DNA of 64,000 nt from Paratinospora sagittata (Eukaryota; Streptophyta; Magnoliopsida; Ranunculales; Menispermaceae). The notes under the pieces were generated by a model. The model was not told where the DNA came from. It did not search any database and saw only the letters and a list, made by a program, of their open reading frames with translations. Below are positions 31,651 to 43,351 of this stretch, piece by piece (the stretch's first letter is position 1; the number at the start of each line of letters is the position of its first letter). The DNA lies in contig CM069612.1 in NCBI GenBank assembly GCA_035771175.1, positions 23,170,987 to 23,234,986 on the forward strand. Direction: 5' to 3'. The translations under genes were made by a program, and so were the position numbers.

Positions 31651-33239
31651 TTGCCACTTTGCCCTAGTAACCTAGGATTGAATTTGAAATAAAAAAGTAA
31701 CCAATTTTTTGCCATGTAAATAATGACTTCAAAGTAGCCTACATAACAAATTTTATAATTAGTTTTTGATATTTACTACGTCTAACTACTCTTGCTAATG
31801 AGGCGGATGGCTCTTTGCCTTGACGGTTGCCTCTGATCTTTGTTATTCTTGGGATCAGGTTCAATTCTACTAACAAGGTTAATTAAATAATTAGGGGACA
31901 ATCTTGGGTGTTATGGGGCAAAAGCCTTCTTGTTTCGCGAGCATTTGCCGCTTTTCCATAGGACTTATGCGCCCCACATTAGCTTTAGTAGTCGTCTATT
32001 TATGGGTAGATTGTACTTTAGAATATATTATATATGCATTGGTAGCATTTATTCTAAAATTGAAGATGAAAGGATACAACCTTTATAAATAAATAAATAA
32101 ATAAAAACTCGTGCTTAAAAAAAGGCAAACTTCTACAGATCTCAAGCGATCTCAAGTGAGAGGGTTCGAGCGCACACAATAGGAGATAACCAACGTTTGT
32201 ATAGTCAATCATCTTACTCACTAACAAAAAAATGTATTTCTAACATTGTTATTACAATACTTTATAATAACATAAAGATTATTTAAAATATGTAGGTCTA
32301 GATCTTAATACTGATATTATCCCCACTTAATCTCCTCAAGGCACAAATACACGGTATCAGGATACAACAATCAATCCAATTCAAAAGGGCACTCCAATTG
32401 GTTTGGCAATAACAAACTTTAATAAATCAAATTGCTCTTTTGAATGTGATTAGCAAAGAAATAAATAAAAAATTAAATTTTAGAAAACTCTATAATTTAA
32501 AAGAAGCCTTCAGTGAGTTTAAGCAAAAAGAAATGCACCTTTGGTTTAGGATTTTTGAGTTAGATGGTGTTCTTGATCCTTAAACTATCTACCTGTAGAT
32601 CGAAAACCAAAACAACAGGCTACACAAAAAACTCATTTGAATCTTATCAAGATCAACCGTTGTTGTTCATTATGGCGCCCCTAGAACAATTTCTTAGATT
32701 CACGAGTACTTTAGAAAGATAAGCCTAATCCCCTTGTTAAAAAAAGGTATTTGAGAAAGGAAAATGACGAGTGTGATTAATTTACAAGCTTATAGTTTAG
32801 GTTTATGGAGGCCCTTGAAACTATGTTTACGCTAAAAAAGTATCCAATATATTTAAGAGATCGTGTACTCAAAAGTATATTTGCATATGTCTAAGTACAA
32901 TTAATCTCAAGTTCATGTATAAATAAAGAGTTGAGTAAGATAGGCTCAAACCAAGATGTAGAAAAAGAGTTGCATTAGATAGTTGCTAGGTAATGTAAAA
33001 CTTTTTCAATCAAGTATATGACCAAGGGTATTAATATTTTGTTTCCAATAAATAAACATAAAAAATTTAACACTGCCAACATCATTGGCATGATATGCTA
33101 GGCTGTTCAATGTCCATCTTTAGGTATAGAAACCATATAAATGGTGTGTTTTAGATTTTGTCAGAAACGCCTAGGAGATGTTGCTGTCAAGTGTGATACC
33201 ATGTTTAGTTTTCATGATGTGAATTGTCACTTTTTGCAG
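31651..33239. other. Intergenic, no gene recognised
   Basis: AT-rich. 32896-33005 is a diverged copy of the repeat at 1082-1200. A (AAAT)n tract lies near 32086-32106, and GGGTTCGAGCGC near 32163 is box B-like but has no upstream box A. No coding exon is supported. Confidence 0.45.
32896..33005. repeat. Dispersed repeat, copy 2
   Basis: Counterpart of 1082-1200: ATGTCTAAGTACAATTAATC, then AAAGAGTTG, TAGATAGTTGCTAGG and AATGTAAAAC. Confidence 0.45.
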
Positions 33240-33773
33240 TATCCTGGTGTTATGCCTAAAGCCGCTGACCCTGTTTCTAAGAAGGTAATGTTCATTGTTT
33301 GTATTTTCTTATCATTGGGATTGGGATCCAATCTATGTGACCGGATGCCCTTCGTTTTTAGTCAATGTAGATATGACCCAATTGATCATATTTGTTATTT
33401 GTTTATCATGTATCTTGGATATTGCAACATGAAACAACTTTACAAGCATTCACACTTCAGCAAATATTTCATTTCATTGTTTAGACTTTAGTTGTTTTAA
33501 CATCGACAATCCCACGAGCTATTCTACTTGTTATGTGCAGTACACCATACCCTCCATTGTTGAGCATGCTAATAATATCGAAACCAACCCCGCAAACCAA
33601 AGCTCAGTTTCATCTCAGGTTCTTTCTTCTTCTATCTCAATCAGTTTGTTGTTTATTCATCTACTTTCATCACTTCATTTCTTTAACTGATATAATTCTG
33701 TCTTTCGAAGGCAACGACTTCCAACCCTTCAAAACCAGTGTCCAGGTTCAAGATGCAGAGAGCTGGTCGCTGA
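33240..33773 (+). pseudogene. Three terminal exons of a possible URI/prefoldin-like gene
   Basis: Three exon-like blocks with AG/GT borders, all in phase 0, join into one frame: 33240-33284 (YPGVMPKAADPVSKK), 33541-33618 (YTIPSIVEHANNIETNPANQ plus SSVSSQ) and 33711-33773 (ATTSNPSKPVSRFKMQRAGR, then TGA). The SIVEH-like block and the K-P-V-S-R-F-K-x-x-R ending resemble the C-terminus of URI (RPB5-mediating, prefoldin-related) proteins; that assignment is from memory of the family and is tentative. No earlier exons are found in the 1.6 kb upstream, so this is probably a stranded 3' gene fragment. Confidence 0.4.
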
Positions 33774-34612
33774 TACAAAATCTGCTGATTATCTTTTTCG
33801 CTTTTGCTAACAAATCATGCTTTTCCTTCCTCTTACACACGTTTGAGATGCAGCAACATTGGTCAAGAAATGTTGGAAATGCCCACCGAGGATTGAGAAA
33901 ACTGAAAGAAGCCCGTGATTGCCATGGTTAGGAACTTGGAAACACGAACGCCTGAGAAATGATCATTTATACCAGTGATGCCTGTGAAGAACTGTCAAAA
34001 TATAGTTTTGGGTTGCCGTCGTCTTTGCAAGGGTTTATATGTTGTTTCAAAGAAACTTCACTGTAAAGTCTCTGTTATTGCTTTAGGGATATCTTGGTGG
34101 CTGGGATGGATCTTGTTAGTAAGCAACAATTTTGAAACAGGAATATTCAATAGTAGGTTTTCTTCTACTATGCTTTCATAATGGTTCTTGCATGTAAAGG
34201 ACTTGATGCCATTAACATACATCTTAAAAGTTTGGGTAGAACGTTAATACATTGGCATAGACAGGATGATAGATAAAGGATTTATATTTCATTAAAATTT
34301 CCTCATTAAGAAATTGCAGATTTAAAACAAAAAATATAGAACCCTGAAAATAAGTAGCAACTTCCCATCATCTCCTTCATTACCTACTAGCTCCTGCAAT
34401 AAAACAAGAGAATTCAATTTTTGAGTAACAAAACTCATGTATGTATGCTATATAGAGATACATACATGAATGTGATACGTGTGCATCAAATCATGTAGAT
34501 GCATAGACAACTGACCCATACATGCATGCATGCATGGCCAAATATTGTTATATATACGGCCAAATATTAGTAAATGAGATAATAAATAAAATATTACTGA
34601 CCCTCCTCTCTA
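33774..34612. other. Spacer between URI-like exons and VHA-G
   Basis: Possible 3' UTRs of both neighbours. A TGCATGCATGCATG run lies near 34521-34535. No further coding segment seen. Confidence 0.4.
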
Positions 34613-35565
34613 TCAATTTTTTATATTTGTCACATAATTCAAAAGCATTTGAACCACATCTGGGGAGATTTTAGAGGTAACAGTCTGCAAGTTTTGAATC
34701 TTCATCTCTGTTTCCTGTTCTAGAAGCTTCACATTCATGCCCGAGAAACCACTGCTCTGCAAATATTCAATTTTCATCCATGTAAAATTTAATGATTTCC
34801 AACCATAATTTGAAATTTATATAGATTTTCCCATTATGTTTTTTAGAATATATATATATGCGTGTATGTATATGTTGCAGATACCTCAGAGAGTTTCTTT
34901 TGGTATTCAGCTTCCAGATTGGAACGATAGAGGGATGCCTCTGTGTTGGCTTCTTCTTTGGCTTGCTTCAATCTTGTCATTTTTACTACAAATTATACCA
35001 ATAATGGTTTTAATATTTATATTTTCAAAACCAGACCATAAATATGAAATAAACATCAAATAAATAATAACAGGACTAGAAGTCTTTCAAAATTGATTTT
35101 TTTTTCTTTTTTCTAATTCAAGTTTTAATAATTAATTTCTCATTTAAGTGCCACGTATTATCAGACCCATTTCATCAAGGACGCCATTGGGGTGATATTT
35201 CCCTTTATTTTTAATTAATAATTTATAAAGTATATGTGAAATAAACATGGAAATGTAACTCAAATCCAAGAATTTTTTTTTTAAATACTCAATAAAATTA
35301 TTTAAAAAACCAACCAAATGAAATGAAAAGGATTGAATCTCAATATCAAAAGGTCAAAAATTAGTTTTTAAAGAAAGTTTTTGAAATAAAAATCTGATAT
35401 TGGATAAGAACCCATCCTTTAATATCTACAATGGGACAAAAAAAAAAATATCAACTTAAAAACAGTAGTGGATTTACAGCTTCTGGCATTGGCGACGATT
35501 TGCTGGGCCTCTTGTTCTGCTGTAAGCAGCATTTGGATGCCTCCCTGACCCTTTATGGAATTCAT
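34613..35565 (-). CDS. V-type proton ATPase subunit G
   Basis: Subunit G is part of the peripheral stator stalk of the vacuolar H+-ATPase V1 sector and pairs with subunit E. The pump acidifies vacuole and trans-Golgi. Minus-strand exons are 35565-35478, 34985-34885 and 34756-34613, with GT-AG introns. They give 333 nt, 110 codons plus stop, the normal length for plant subunit G. The protein starts [20 protein letters not shown], keeps the conserved QQIVANARS stretch, then [12 protein letters not shown] and [11 protein letters not shown], and ends [12 protein letters not shown]...[16 protein letters not shown]. It is mostly helical and charged, as expected for a coiled stalk subunit. A 5' UTR intron is likely: AG just before 35573 and a donor GTAAGG at 35711-35712, with an upstream non-coding exon near 35713-35770. 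It is divergent from the MRS2 gene. The frame looks intact. Confidence 0.92.
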
Positions 35566-35713
35566 TATAATTTCTGAGAAACCTAAACAAACATTAAACA
35601 CAGAATAAATAGATGAGAAAGGTGATGAAGAACACACAATTTTATTTTATTTTATTTTTATATAAAAAAAATAAAATATTGATAAGGTTATGTGAGGTAA
35701 TTAATTCCTTACC

Positions 35714-36591
35714 TCACTAACTCCAACAGAAGAGAAGAAAACTGGAGATGAAGGATGGTTTAGATGGATTATTTTTAGATAGGTTTTTCAAACCTGATGA
35801 AGCCTAAAATGTAGGATCTCAAAAAAAAAAAAGGTTGAGTGAGTCAAGAATGAAAGAAATAGTCTCCAACAAAATCTCTATTTTTATGTTAATTTGGCCC
35901 AAATAATGTGTTATTCTAAGTTTCTAACTATAAAAAATATAATTACTATATATTCATTAGATTTTTTGTTTTTTACACATGAGTATAATAAATAATTCAA
36001 TAAGTATGAGGATATAGTTAAACATGCTATTATAATTTTTATTGTTAGGATAACATTTCTCAAAAATTAAATATACAAAGGTACTCAAGAAGATAGGTAA
36101 ATAAGACTGTACGTCTCTCTTTCTTTTACCACATCAGGATATGAATTTGAACATATATTTTGAATCATTTTAGTATTTCTAAATTAAATCAAGAAAATAA
36201 ATTAATATAAAAAAATAAAAAATAAAGAAACTGCCTCCGAACATTTGAACATTGATGCACCATTAGCAGCAAGTATCCCCCAACCCCCGAAAAAAATAAA
36301 AAAAAAAAAAAAAAACAAATAAATAAGTATTGATACATATGGTGGTACAACTTGATCTTTACTTTTGTGAAGAAGACAAATGTATATATAAATTCCCATT
36401 AATACTTTAGGCTATTGCCCTTCACCTGGCGCCATACCAGACCACCTTGCTTCCCTCTGTGCAAGCGTGACGTGGTTTCCACTATAGCCAAGAAAGCTAC
36501 TTACATGTATGATAAAAAGATGGCACTCAGAATTAAACAACCCAGTTCCAAGTAGTGCTCAGGCAAGCAAGCTGATCATCAGAGGAAATTA
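35714..36591. other. Bidirectional upstream region of VHA-G and MRS2
   Basis: About 0.8 kb between the two divergent genes, AT-rich with poly-A at 36297-36316. The segment 36420-36591, less AT-rich, is the probable MRS2 5' UTR and proximal promoter. No specific element is identified. Confidence 0.45.
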
Positions 36592-39257
36592 ATGAGAGAA
36601 GCTGTTGGTACTAATGTTGGCTCATCATCAAGGACCAAGATTAAGGGCTCATCAATATGGGCGCGAACATGGCTACAAATCGACCCGGCTGGGCTAGCCC
36701 AAGTAGTGGAAGCAGGGAAGAAAAGCATCATGCAAAGAACAGGCCTGCCTGTGCGAGACCTTCGTCTTCTTGATCCTCTCCTCTCTTATCCGGCGTCGGT
36801 GCTCGCTCGAGACAAGGCCATTGTCTTCAATCTCGAGCACATCAAGGCCATTATCACTGCCCATGAGCTTCTTCTACTCAATTTCAGAGACCCTTCTGTT
36901 ACACCTCCTGTTCATGAGCTTCAAACCCGTCTCGTCCAACTCCACCAAGCCACCCGAATTGCCCAAGTATGTTGTTTGTCTATCAGTTTATTTGTAAACT
37001 CAACACTACAAAGCTTTGTTTCAACTACATGATCATGTTGGTTACACGAATTTGCTTATTAAGAAAGGGTCTGAAAGTTACCAAATTACCCGAGTATGTT
37101 TATCTATTTCTTTATTCAACTTTTATAGCAAAAAAATAAAATAAAATATTTCAATAACTTTATCTATAGTAATACAATTGATGAAGCCTTGCTTAAAATG
37201 CTCTAGCTTCTTCAGGGAAACACTCTTAATGTTAACAAGTAGAAAACAGTACGGCTGTGTTTGGTGAGGTGCAAAACAGGTTTCCTGTTTTCATGGTACC
37301 CAAACCATGAAACTGGAAAACTCGGAAAACGACTAAATGTAGTTTTCCAAGTTTTCATCCTTTTTGTTAAGGGAAGAATGAAAATAAAATTTTGGATTTT
37401 AGCCTACCAAACATGTTTTTATACACTGTTTTCATCTTTTTACTGTTTAAAAAATGAAAATTGTTGCCAAGTTAGAAACCAAAACGCAGCCTAAATTTGT
37501 ATTTTACTTAACTTTTTACTTTTTACTAATATCTAATAGATTTAGATTTTTTTTTTTTTTTTTTTTGCTTAAACTCAAAGATTTCTTATTTTATCCCTTT
37601 CCTTCTTTTTCATTTTATTATATAAAGCAATTCTTTTATTTATACTAGTCCATGAGTATGTGCATTGCATAATGTGAATAAAAGAGGGATGAAAGTTATC
37701 CAAAAATAATAATTATTGAAATAAGTTTTATATTTACTAAGATTACAAAAAAATTCTTTTAGTGTCTTATTACCAAATTACCCATAAATGTATTTTCTTT
37801 TATATTTAAAAAGTAGGGGATAATTAGAAAATTATGATAAAAGTAGCCCACCGATAAACAGTATAAATAATACAAATCTATTAATTATAAAATATTTATT
37901 GTATTTAATCAATAAATAACGAAAATCACATGTAATGCACTTATATTAATGGCTTATAAGAAAAAAAATCCTAAAATCTAGCTCATTAACTACCTATGAT
38001 TTTTATTAATCATAAGAGTAAAGTCTAAGAATTCAAAGACTAAAAATCCAAGAAATTTAAACTAAATGTATTGAATTCCCTTTTAATTAAATATTGTCTT
38101 TCGAATAGTTCAATCTTTTTAACTAGGGTATTTAATGGTATTCATATATTCTATGCACTGTTCATACAATCTTAAACTATTTTCTTTCATTTTATTCTCC
38201 AAGTAGGACTATTCTTGTAGTTACAATTATTACATATATATATATATATTACGATCTTAATTAATTCTTGTTCTTGGACTTGCTTGATTTGATTGTAAAG
38301 GAAGGCAGGCTTGGTGCAGCTGGCCAGGAAGATGATGACCATAATGGTGATGATGGACAAACTGCAAGTAGTAGGAGCAGAGAAGGGTTTAGGGTTCTTC
38401 CATTTGAGTTTGTAGCACTGGAAGCTTGTCTTGAGGCTGCTTGCAGTTGCTTGGAGAATGATGTAAATTCTCTCTTTAATTAGTTTCTTCTTCCTTATTA
38501 ATCATGATTAGATAATAATGTTAGTTGCAATATTTCTTAAAATCTTAATTGTGTTGCTGAGTGTAGGCAAGAACATTGGAACAAGAAGCGCAATTGGCCC
38601 TGGATAGGCTAACTTCTAAAGTTACCACTCTTAATTTGGAACTCGTGCGTCAAATTAAGAGCAGATTGGTTGCAATTACTGGCCGTGTTCAAAAGGTACG
38701 TACTTGGTGTTCATCATCGTCCCGTTAAATAGCTATTACTACTGCTACTACTACTTTTGCAATATATATTTTCATTTTTATATTTTTGCAAATTAAGTTG
38801 AAAAAGGAGCGCATAATTGTTGAAACTTTTTCTTTTATATGCAAAATAAAAATCATTAGGTGAAAGATGAACTTGAACGCCTACTGGATGATGATGAGGA
38901 CATGGTTGAGATGTTTCTGACTAGCAAGAATAATATGCAACAACTTAGTAGATCTTCTTCTTCTTCCGTTTCTTCTCCTTCCTCTGTGAACGAGAAAGAT
39001 GGAATACATGAAATTTCTCGACTTGGGTAATGTAATAATCTTGCATTTAAAAAAAAAAAAAAGATTTGATAAACCCGGTAGATAATTAATTCATCTGGGG
39101 AGCACCACACAGATGTAAGGGCTTGCGCTCTAAGCAAGGCCATCATATCACCCTTCCTTGAACCACTAAGACTAGAAACTCTACCATCAAAGGTAGCAAT
39201 CCTAGTCTCGGACCACCTGCCTTTGTGGTTCATGGTTGTAACTATCTTACATGCTAG

Positions 39258-39316
<59 letters not shown>

Positions 39317-40443
39317 TTAGTACTTGTAAGATTTTTTTTTATAGAAAAACTATGTCTAAGAAATCTAATGTAATTAGTTTTTTATGTGACAGTATTCATG
39401 AAGAAATACATAATACCATGAATAAAAATATTGATGTGGAAGAACTTGAAGTGCTTTTGGAGGCTTACCTTTTGCAAATTGGGGGCATACTAAACAAGCT
39501 ATCTACGGTATGACTTTGAATTATATCAGTTAATTATTTCCTTTTAGTTTATTCTTTTCAGACATTAAAAAAAAAGAGTTTGCTCATATAATTTGAAATT
39601 GTATTTTACATATTGTTATTCACGTGCATGCATCATTGAGATTGAAAAAAAAAATGATTATTTTTTTAGTTTGATTTTCAATATACAATTATCTCCCACT
39701 TAATGATAGTAGTTATATATGTAATAATTGATGATAAAGAAAGCATGATGATATTCATATAATTATATATGGTAGTTTAATGAATACACAGTTACAACAA
39801 ACAAATATGACATACACAGCTATCCACACTTGATTAATATGAGTTTCTTTTTTATTTCATTTACCCTGGTCTCTTTGTTTTTCCTTTTTTTCCTTTGGAG
39901 GGGAACTAATTTCCTTCCTCACCATAGCTAGTAGAATTCCCAAATATGAAAAATAAAAAATAAAAAGATTTTTCCTCCAGAGTTATACATAATATATATT
40001 TAGTAATTAAAATTTGCTTTAATTTCCCTTTTTGGATTAATAGTAGTACCTCCTAGCTAGATTGCTACCTAGTCTTTGTGATTTCATCTGAATATTAATT
40101 AAGATGCAAAGCAATTAAATAATTTATTAATAATAGTTTGGTGACATGGATGAAGCTAAGGGAATATGTGGATGACACAGAAGACTACATTAATATAATG
40201 CTAGATGACAGGCAAAATAATCTGCTGCAAATGGGGGTGATGCTAATGACTGCAACTCTTGTGATTAGTGCATATGTAGTAGTGCCTGGTATTTTTGGGA
40301 TGAACATCAACATCCACATGTTCACTGACAAGAAATCAGGACCTCATGACTTCTTATGGGTTGTTGCTGCTTCTTTCATAGCTGGTGTATTATTCTATGC
40401 TTCTGCTATTGCTTGGTGCAAGAAGAAGCATCTCTTGGACTAA
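36592..40443 (+). CDS. MRS2/CorA-type magnesium transporter
   Basis: MRS2 proteins form pentameric Mg2+ channels in plant endomembranes, plastid or mitochondrial membranes; the compartment cannot be told here. Exons are 36592-36966, 38301-38462, 38567-38695, 38860-39026, 39393-39507 and 40156-40443, all GT-AG. They total 1236 nt, 411 codons plus stop, in the family range. The N-terminal domain shows RTGLPVRDLRLLDPLLSYPA and KAIVFNLEHIKAIITAHELL, then FEFVALEACLEAACSCLE and LVRQIKSRLVAITGRVQKVK. The C-terminus has LREYVDDTEDYINIMLDD, the first membrane segment with the diagnostic Gly-Met-Asn motif (PGIFGMNI), a short loop, and the second segment ending in Lys-rich KKKHLLD. Exon 4 encodes a Ser-rich insert. 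Intron 1 is about 1.3 kb, and intron 4 holds a long TA repeat. The start is the first ATG in frame with the conserved domain. Confidence 0.92.
39259..39312. repeat. (TA)n microsatellite in MRS2 intron 4
   Basis: More than 25 uninterrupted TA units. Shorter TA runs are at 38236-38249 and 40526-40545. The apparent Ile/Tyr repeat peptide here is an artefact. Confidence 0.97.
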
Positions 40444-41083
40444 TTACTACTTCAAGCTTTTTAGTTCAAGGTCTATCTGTTTGTTCTAATTGCCAGCAGT
40501 AATTTTTCTAATGTTTCTTTCCATATATATATATATATATATATTAAAGATCTTTATATAAACAGTTTTTTTTATTTTTAATCAATTTTATGTAGTTAAA
40601 AAAAGATTTAATTGAGTTAAGTTATTTTATTTTTAAAATATTAAAATGTATATATAAAATATATCTAATTCTCATTGCAATTTAAATGATTTTTTCACAA
40701 AAGGGGAATAAGGGTACTTCCATCAAATGCAATCAATTTTAGCAATGAAGCTGCTAAAATGATTAAGAGAAATGCTATATGGGCGCAATTGTAATTCTCA
40801 GATATCCAACAAACACTAGGGGCCAACGCCTATCTTGCGTTGATATTGATAGTTGGAATAGCATTAACTTACATGGAATTTCGTGAGTGTACGTAATTGT
40901 GAAATTTACTTATGTTAAAAACGACTCAACTTAAAATTTTTGCTAATGTAGAACATATAAATATCAATAACGATACTATCATATTAAAAATCACTCAACT
41001 TAAAAATTATAGTTATTAAATAAAAGCCCAACAATACATATTAAACTATCATCAACCGTATACAAAAGACTTTTTTTTGTCAA
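40444..41083. other. 3' flank of MRS2, no gene
   Basis: 40444-40560 is the likely 3' UTR. The rest is AT-rich. ACTCAACTTAAAA... and CCCAACAATACATATTAAACTATC recall 45770-45830, suggesting a diverged dispersed repeat. Confidence 0.4.
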
Positions 41084-41324
41084 TACCTGGGTTGCACACA
41101 GTGACTCCTACCCAAGGTGATGAGTACCTTACAAGGCATACTTCAGTCATAGCACCACATAATATTATCTCATCTCAGTACACAGCCCACTCAACAGTGT
41201 CTAGTACTCCTGAATCATTTGTCCACACTATTCATCATAAATAGTGCATGGTCTCCCCGAATTCGAACCTCAAACTTTATATAAGTTAATTTCACAATTC
41301 GAGTAACTACTGAACCAAATCAAC
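41084..41324 (-). mobile_element. tRNA-derived SINE
   Basis: On the minus strand it starts TTGATTTGGTTCAGTAGTTA (box A-like) and has GAGGTTCGAATTC (box B). The body shares GAATAGTG-, GAGATGAGATAATATTATG and TGTGCAACCCAGGTA blocks with the hairpin at 24114-24546. A single, non-inverted member of the same family, downstream of MRS2. Confidence 0.75.
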
Positions 41325-41999
41325 ACAAATTTATCCTTTGTTTACAATAACAAATATAAAGAACACATTATTCCATAGCAAGACTAGCAAATTAAAGACC
41401 AGTCGAATTCATGGATCAATACAACCCCAAATGAAACCACCAAGATTTTTCCAATACTATGTTCTTTTTTTTTTTTTAAGGGAGTCAGATAAAAAGGAGA
41501 AAAATGAGTGGATGTAGACATATGTTGTTGCAAGCCCATTTATTAAGTACTGATATACATTCGGTGGAATTTATTATGTGGCGTTCTAGCTTCCCTCTTT
41601 GATTTAAGCATCGATATTGATGGACTAAAGATATAATTGTGACATGAATGAGATTATGAGAAGTTTTGCGAAATTTATCATTTGAGATTGTTGAAAAGCT
41701 GCCTTTCTTTTGCTCTTTTGGGTCCCTCTAGAAAGCACTAGATCATACTTTTGCTTCATTAACGACAAACCCAAGTTTTGTTTCTAGGACCCATAATTAA
41801 TGAAAAGCAAACAGCTCTAAAAGATAATAATGGTGTTTGGTTGAGCGGTTATAAATTGGACTTTGGATCATTTGATAACATATATTTTTGGGAATAAACT
41901 AAGGAAGAAAAATAAATTTTCTGAGTTTTAAGACTAAAATTTTAAAAAAGGGATTTTGTAAAAGTTGTACTAAACATAGAGGTAGTAAAAAATTAAATA
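41325..41999. other. Intergenic, nothing recognised
   Basis: AT-rich sequence without coding signal; poly-T at 41467-41480. Confidence 0.4.
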
Positions 42000-42660
42000 C
42001 GGATGAGTATTGATATGGACAACGTTTTATACTAAGATACCTGACTCAATTTAAAAAATAGATAGCAAGTATTTATCTGTACTATATGTTTTAAAAACTG
42101 GATATCCCAGTTTTGTCTGTTTTGCCTGCTTCTAATGGCATTTACCTAATAAACTCTTAAATATTCTACTAAACAATTTAATATCACTTTTTTATAGCAA
42201 TTTTTATATTAAACAATTTAATATCACTTGGAATAACATAACATCAAATAAATTCAATGAGGTTTATTATAAATGACAATAAAAGTAAATAATCTATTAA
42301 AACCATTTACCATGACCATTAAGTGTCTTCAACTTTCATATGGGTTGGAAAGGAGAAAATTTCAAAACGTGGCCAAAAGGCATCCCAAAAATTAAAATAT
42401 GGATAAAATATTTATCTCTTTATTTATTACCCCCTTATAATTATATAATTGCATTAAGTACAAATTAGGAACCGGATACCCGATTTTTTAAGCTCTTATT
42501 CAGGCTTGACCCAGTTTTTAAAACAGATAAAAAATTTTGTCCATACCTGGCCCTATTCATAAAATACCTGGCCCTATTCATAAAAGTTTCTATTCGTACT
42601 CGTTTTAAAATGAGCGGGACGAAAGCGAACAAACGAATTCTGCTTCTTTTGCTGGAGGTA
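42000..42660. repeat. Unclassified repeat, uninterrupted copy
   Basis: Matches both flanks of Copia-3 (26419-26639 and 31465-31650) and so serves as a related empty site. It contains a short tandem duplication of CATACCTGGCCCTATTCATAAAA-like units at about 42543-42587. No coding capacity and no clear terminal repeats. Confidence 0.6.
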
Positions 42661-43351
42661 ACTAAACATGTCCAATATATTGTAATTTCTTAGGCCCATT
42701 AATTTTTTTTTTTACTTTCTTTGTTTTTTAACTTTTAATGTAGATTAATTTGAATGGTTAATTTAGTTGAACTTGACTATTAAATATTAATTTTCAACTT
42801 TTAATATTTTGTGTAAGTAAAAAAAAAAAAAAACTTTTTTGTTTCCAATAAATAAACAAAATATAAATAAACTTTTGGGATAGGTTACTCACCACCTCTA
42901 CTCTTTTGACCATGACCAGCAAGTAGCCATTTGCCTCTAATCTTGAAATTTGCTTTGGGAAATGCAGAGGTAATTTCATATCAAACAATCGCATCAAAGA
43001 CAAATACAAAGAGAAATGCTTACAAAACGAAATTTTAAGTCATGAATGACACTTTTGCCCTGTTTAAAAGAAGGAAACTAAGAGAGTGTTGGTGTTACAA
43101 CTTGAAAGGGTAAAAACGATAATCTTGATTAAAATTTTTGTTATGAGACCCGTTTTGAGTTTTTGTAGCACCTTTCAAAGACAAATATAAATCTTTGCAT
43201 GTCTACCTATGAAGATTCCATTAAATTGAATACATATTGTGCTACTACAAAAAGGATTAATATTAGATCACATGACAATATAACAAAAATACTGGATTTG
43301 ACAACAGTTATAGGGTAGTAACTAAAATGAGTAAAGGCTAATTTCATGCCC
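42661..43351. other. Spacer and 3' flank of CYP72A copy B
   Basis: No gene in 42661-43190. The segment 43196-43320 matches the conserved 3' flank of the P450 copies (GTCTACCTATGAAGA, ACAAAAAGGATTAATATTAG). Confidence 0.55.

Noticed and set aside
32155..32200. Possible SINE or tRNA remnant (GGGTTCGAGCGC)
   Set aside because: A box B-like motif alone, without box A, body similarity or flanking duplication.
37261..37648. Small plus-strand frames between MRS2 exons 1 and 2
   Set aside because: They lie in intron 1, are AT-rich and have no recognisable domain.
39223..39513. 96-codon frame with an Ile/Tyr repeat
   Set aside because: Its start lies in the TA microsatellite of MRS2 intron 4; only the last 38 codons are real exon 5.
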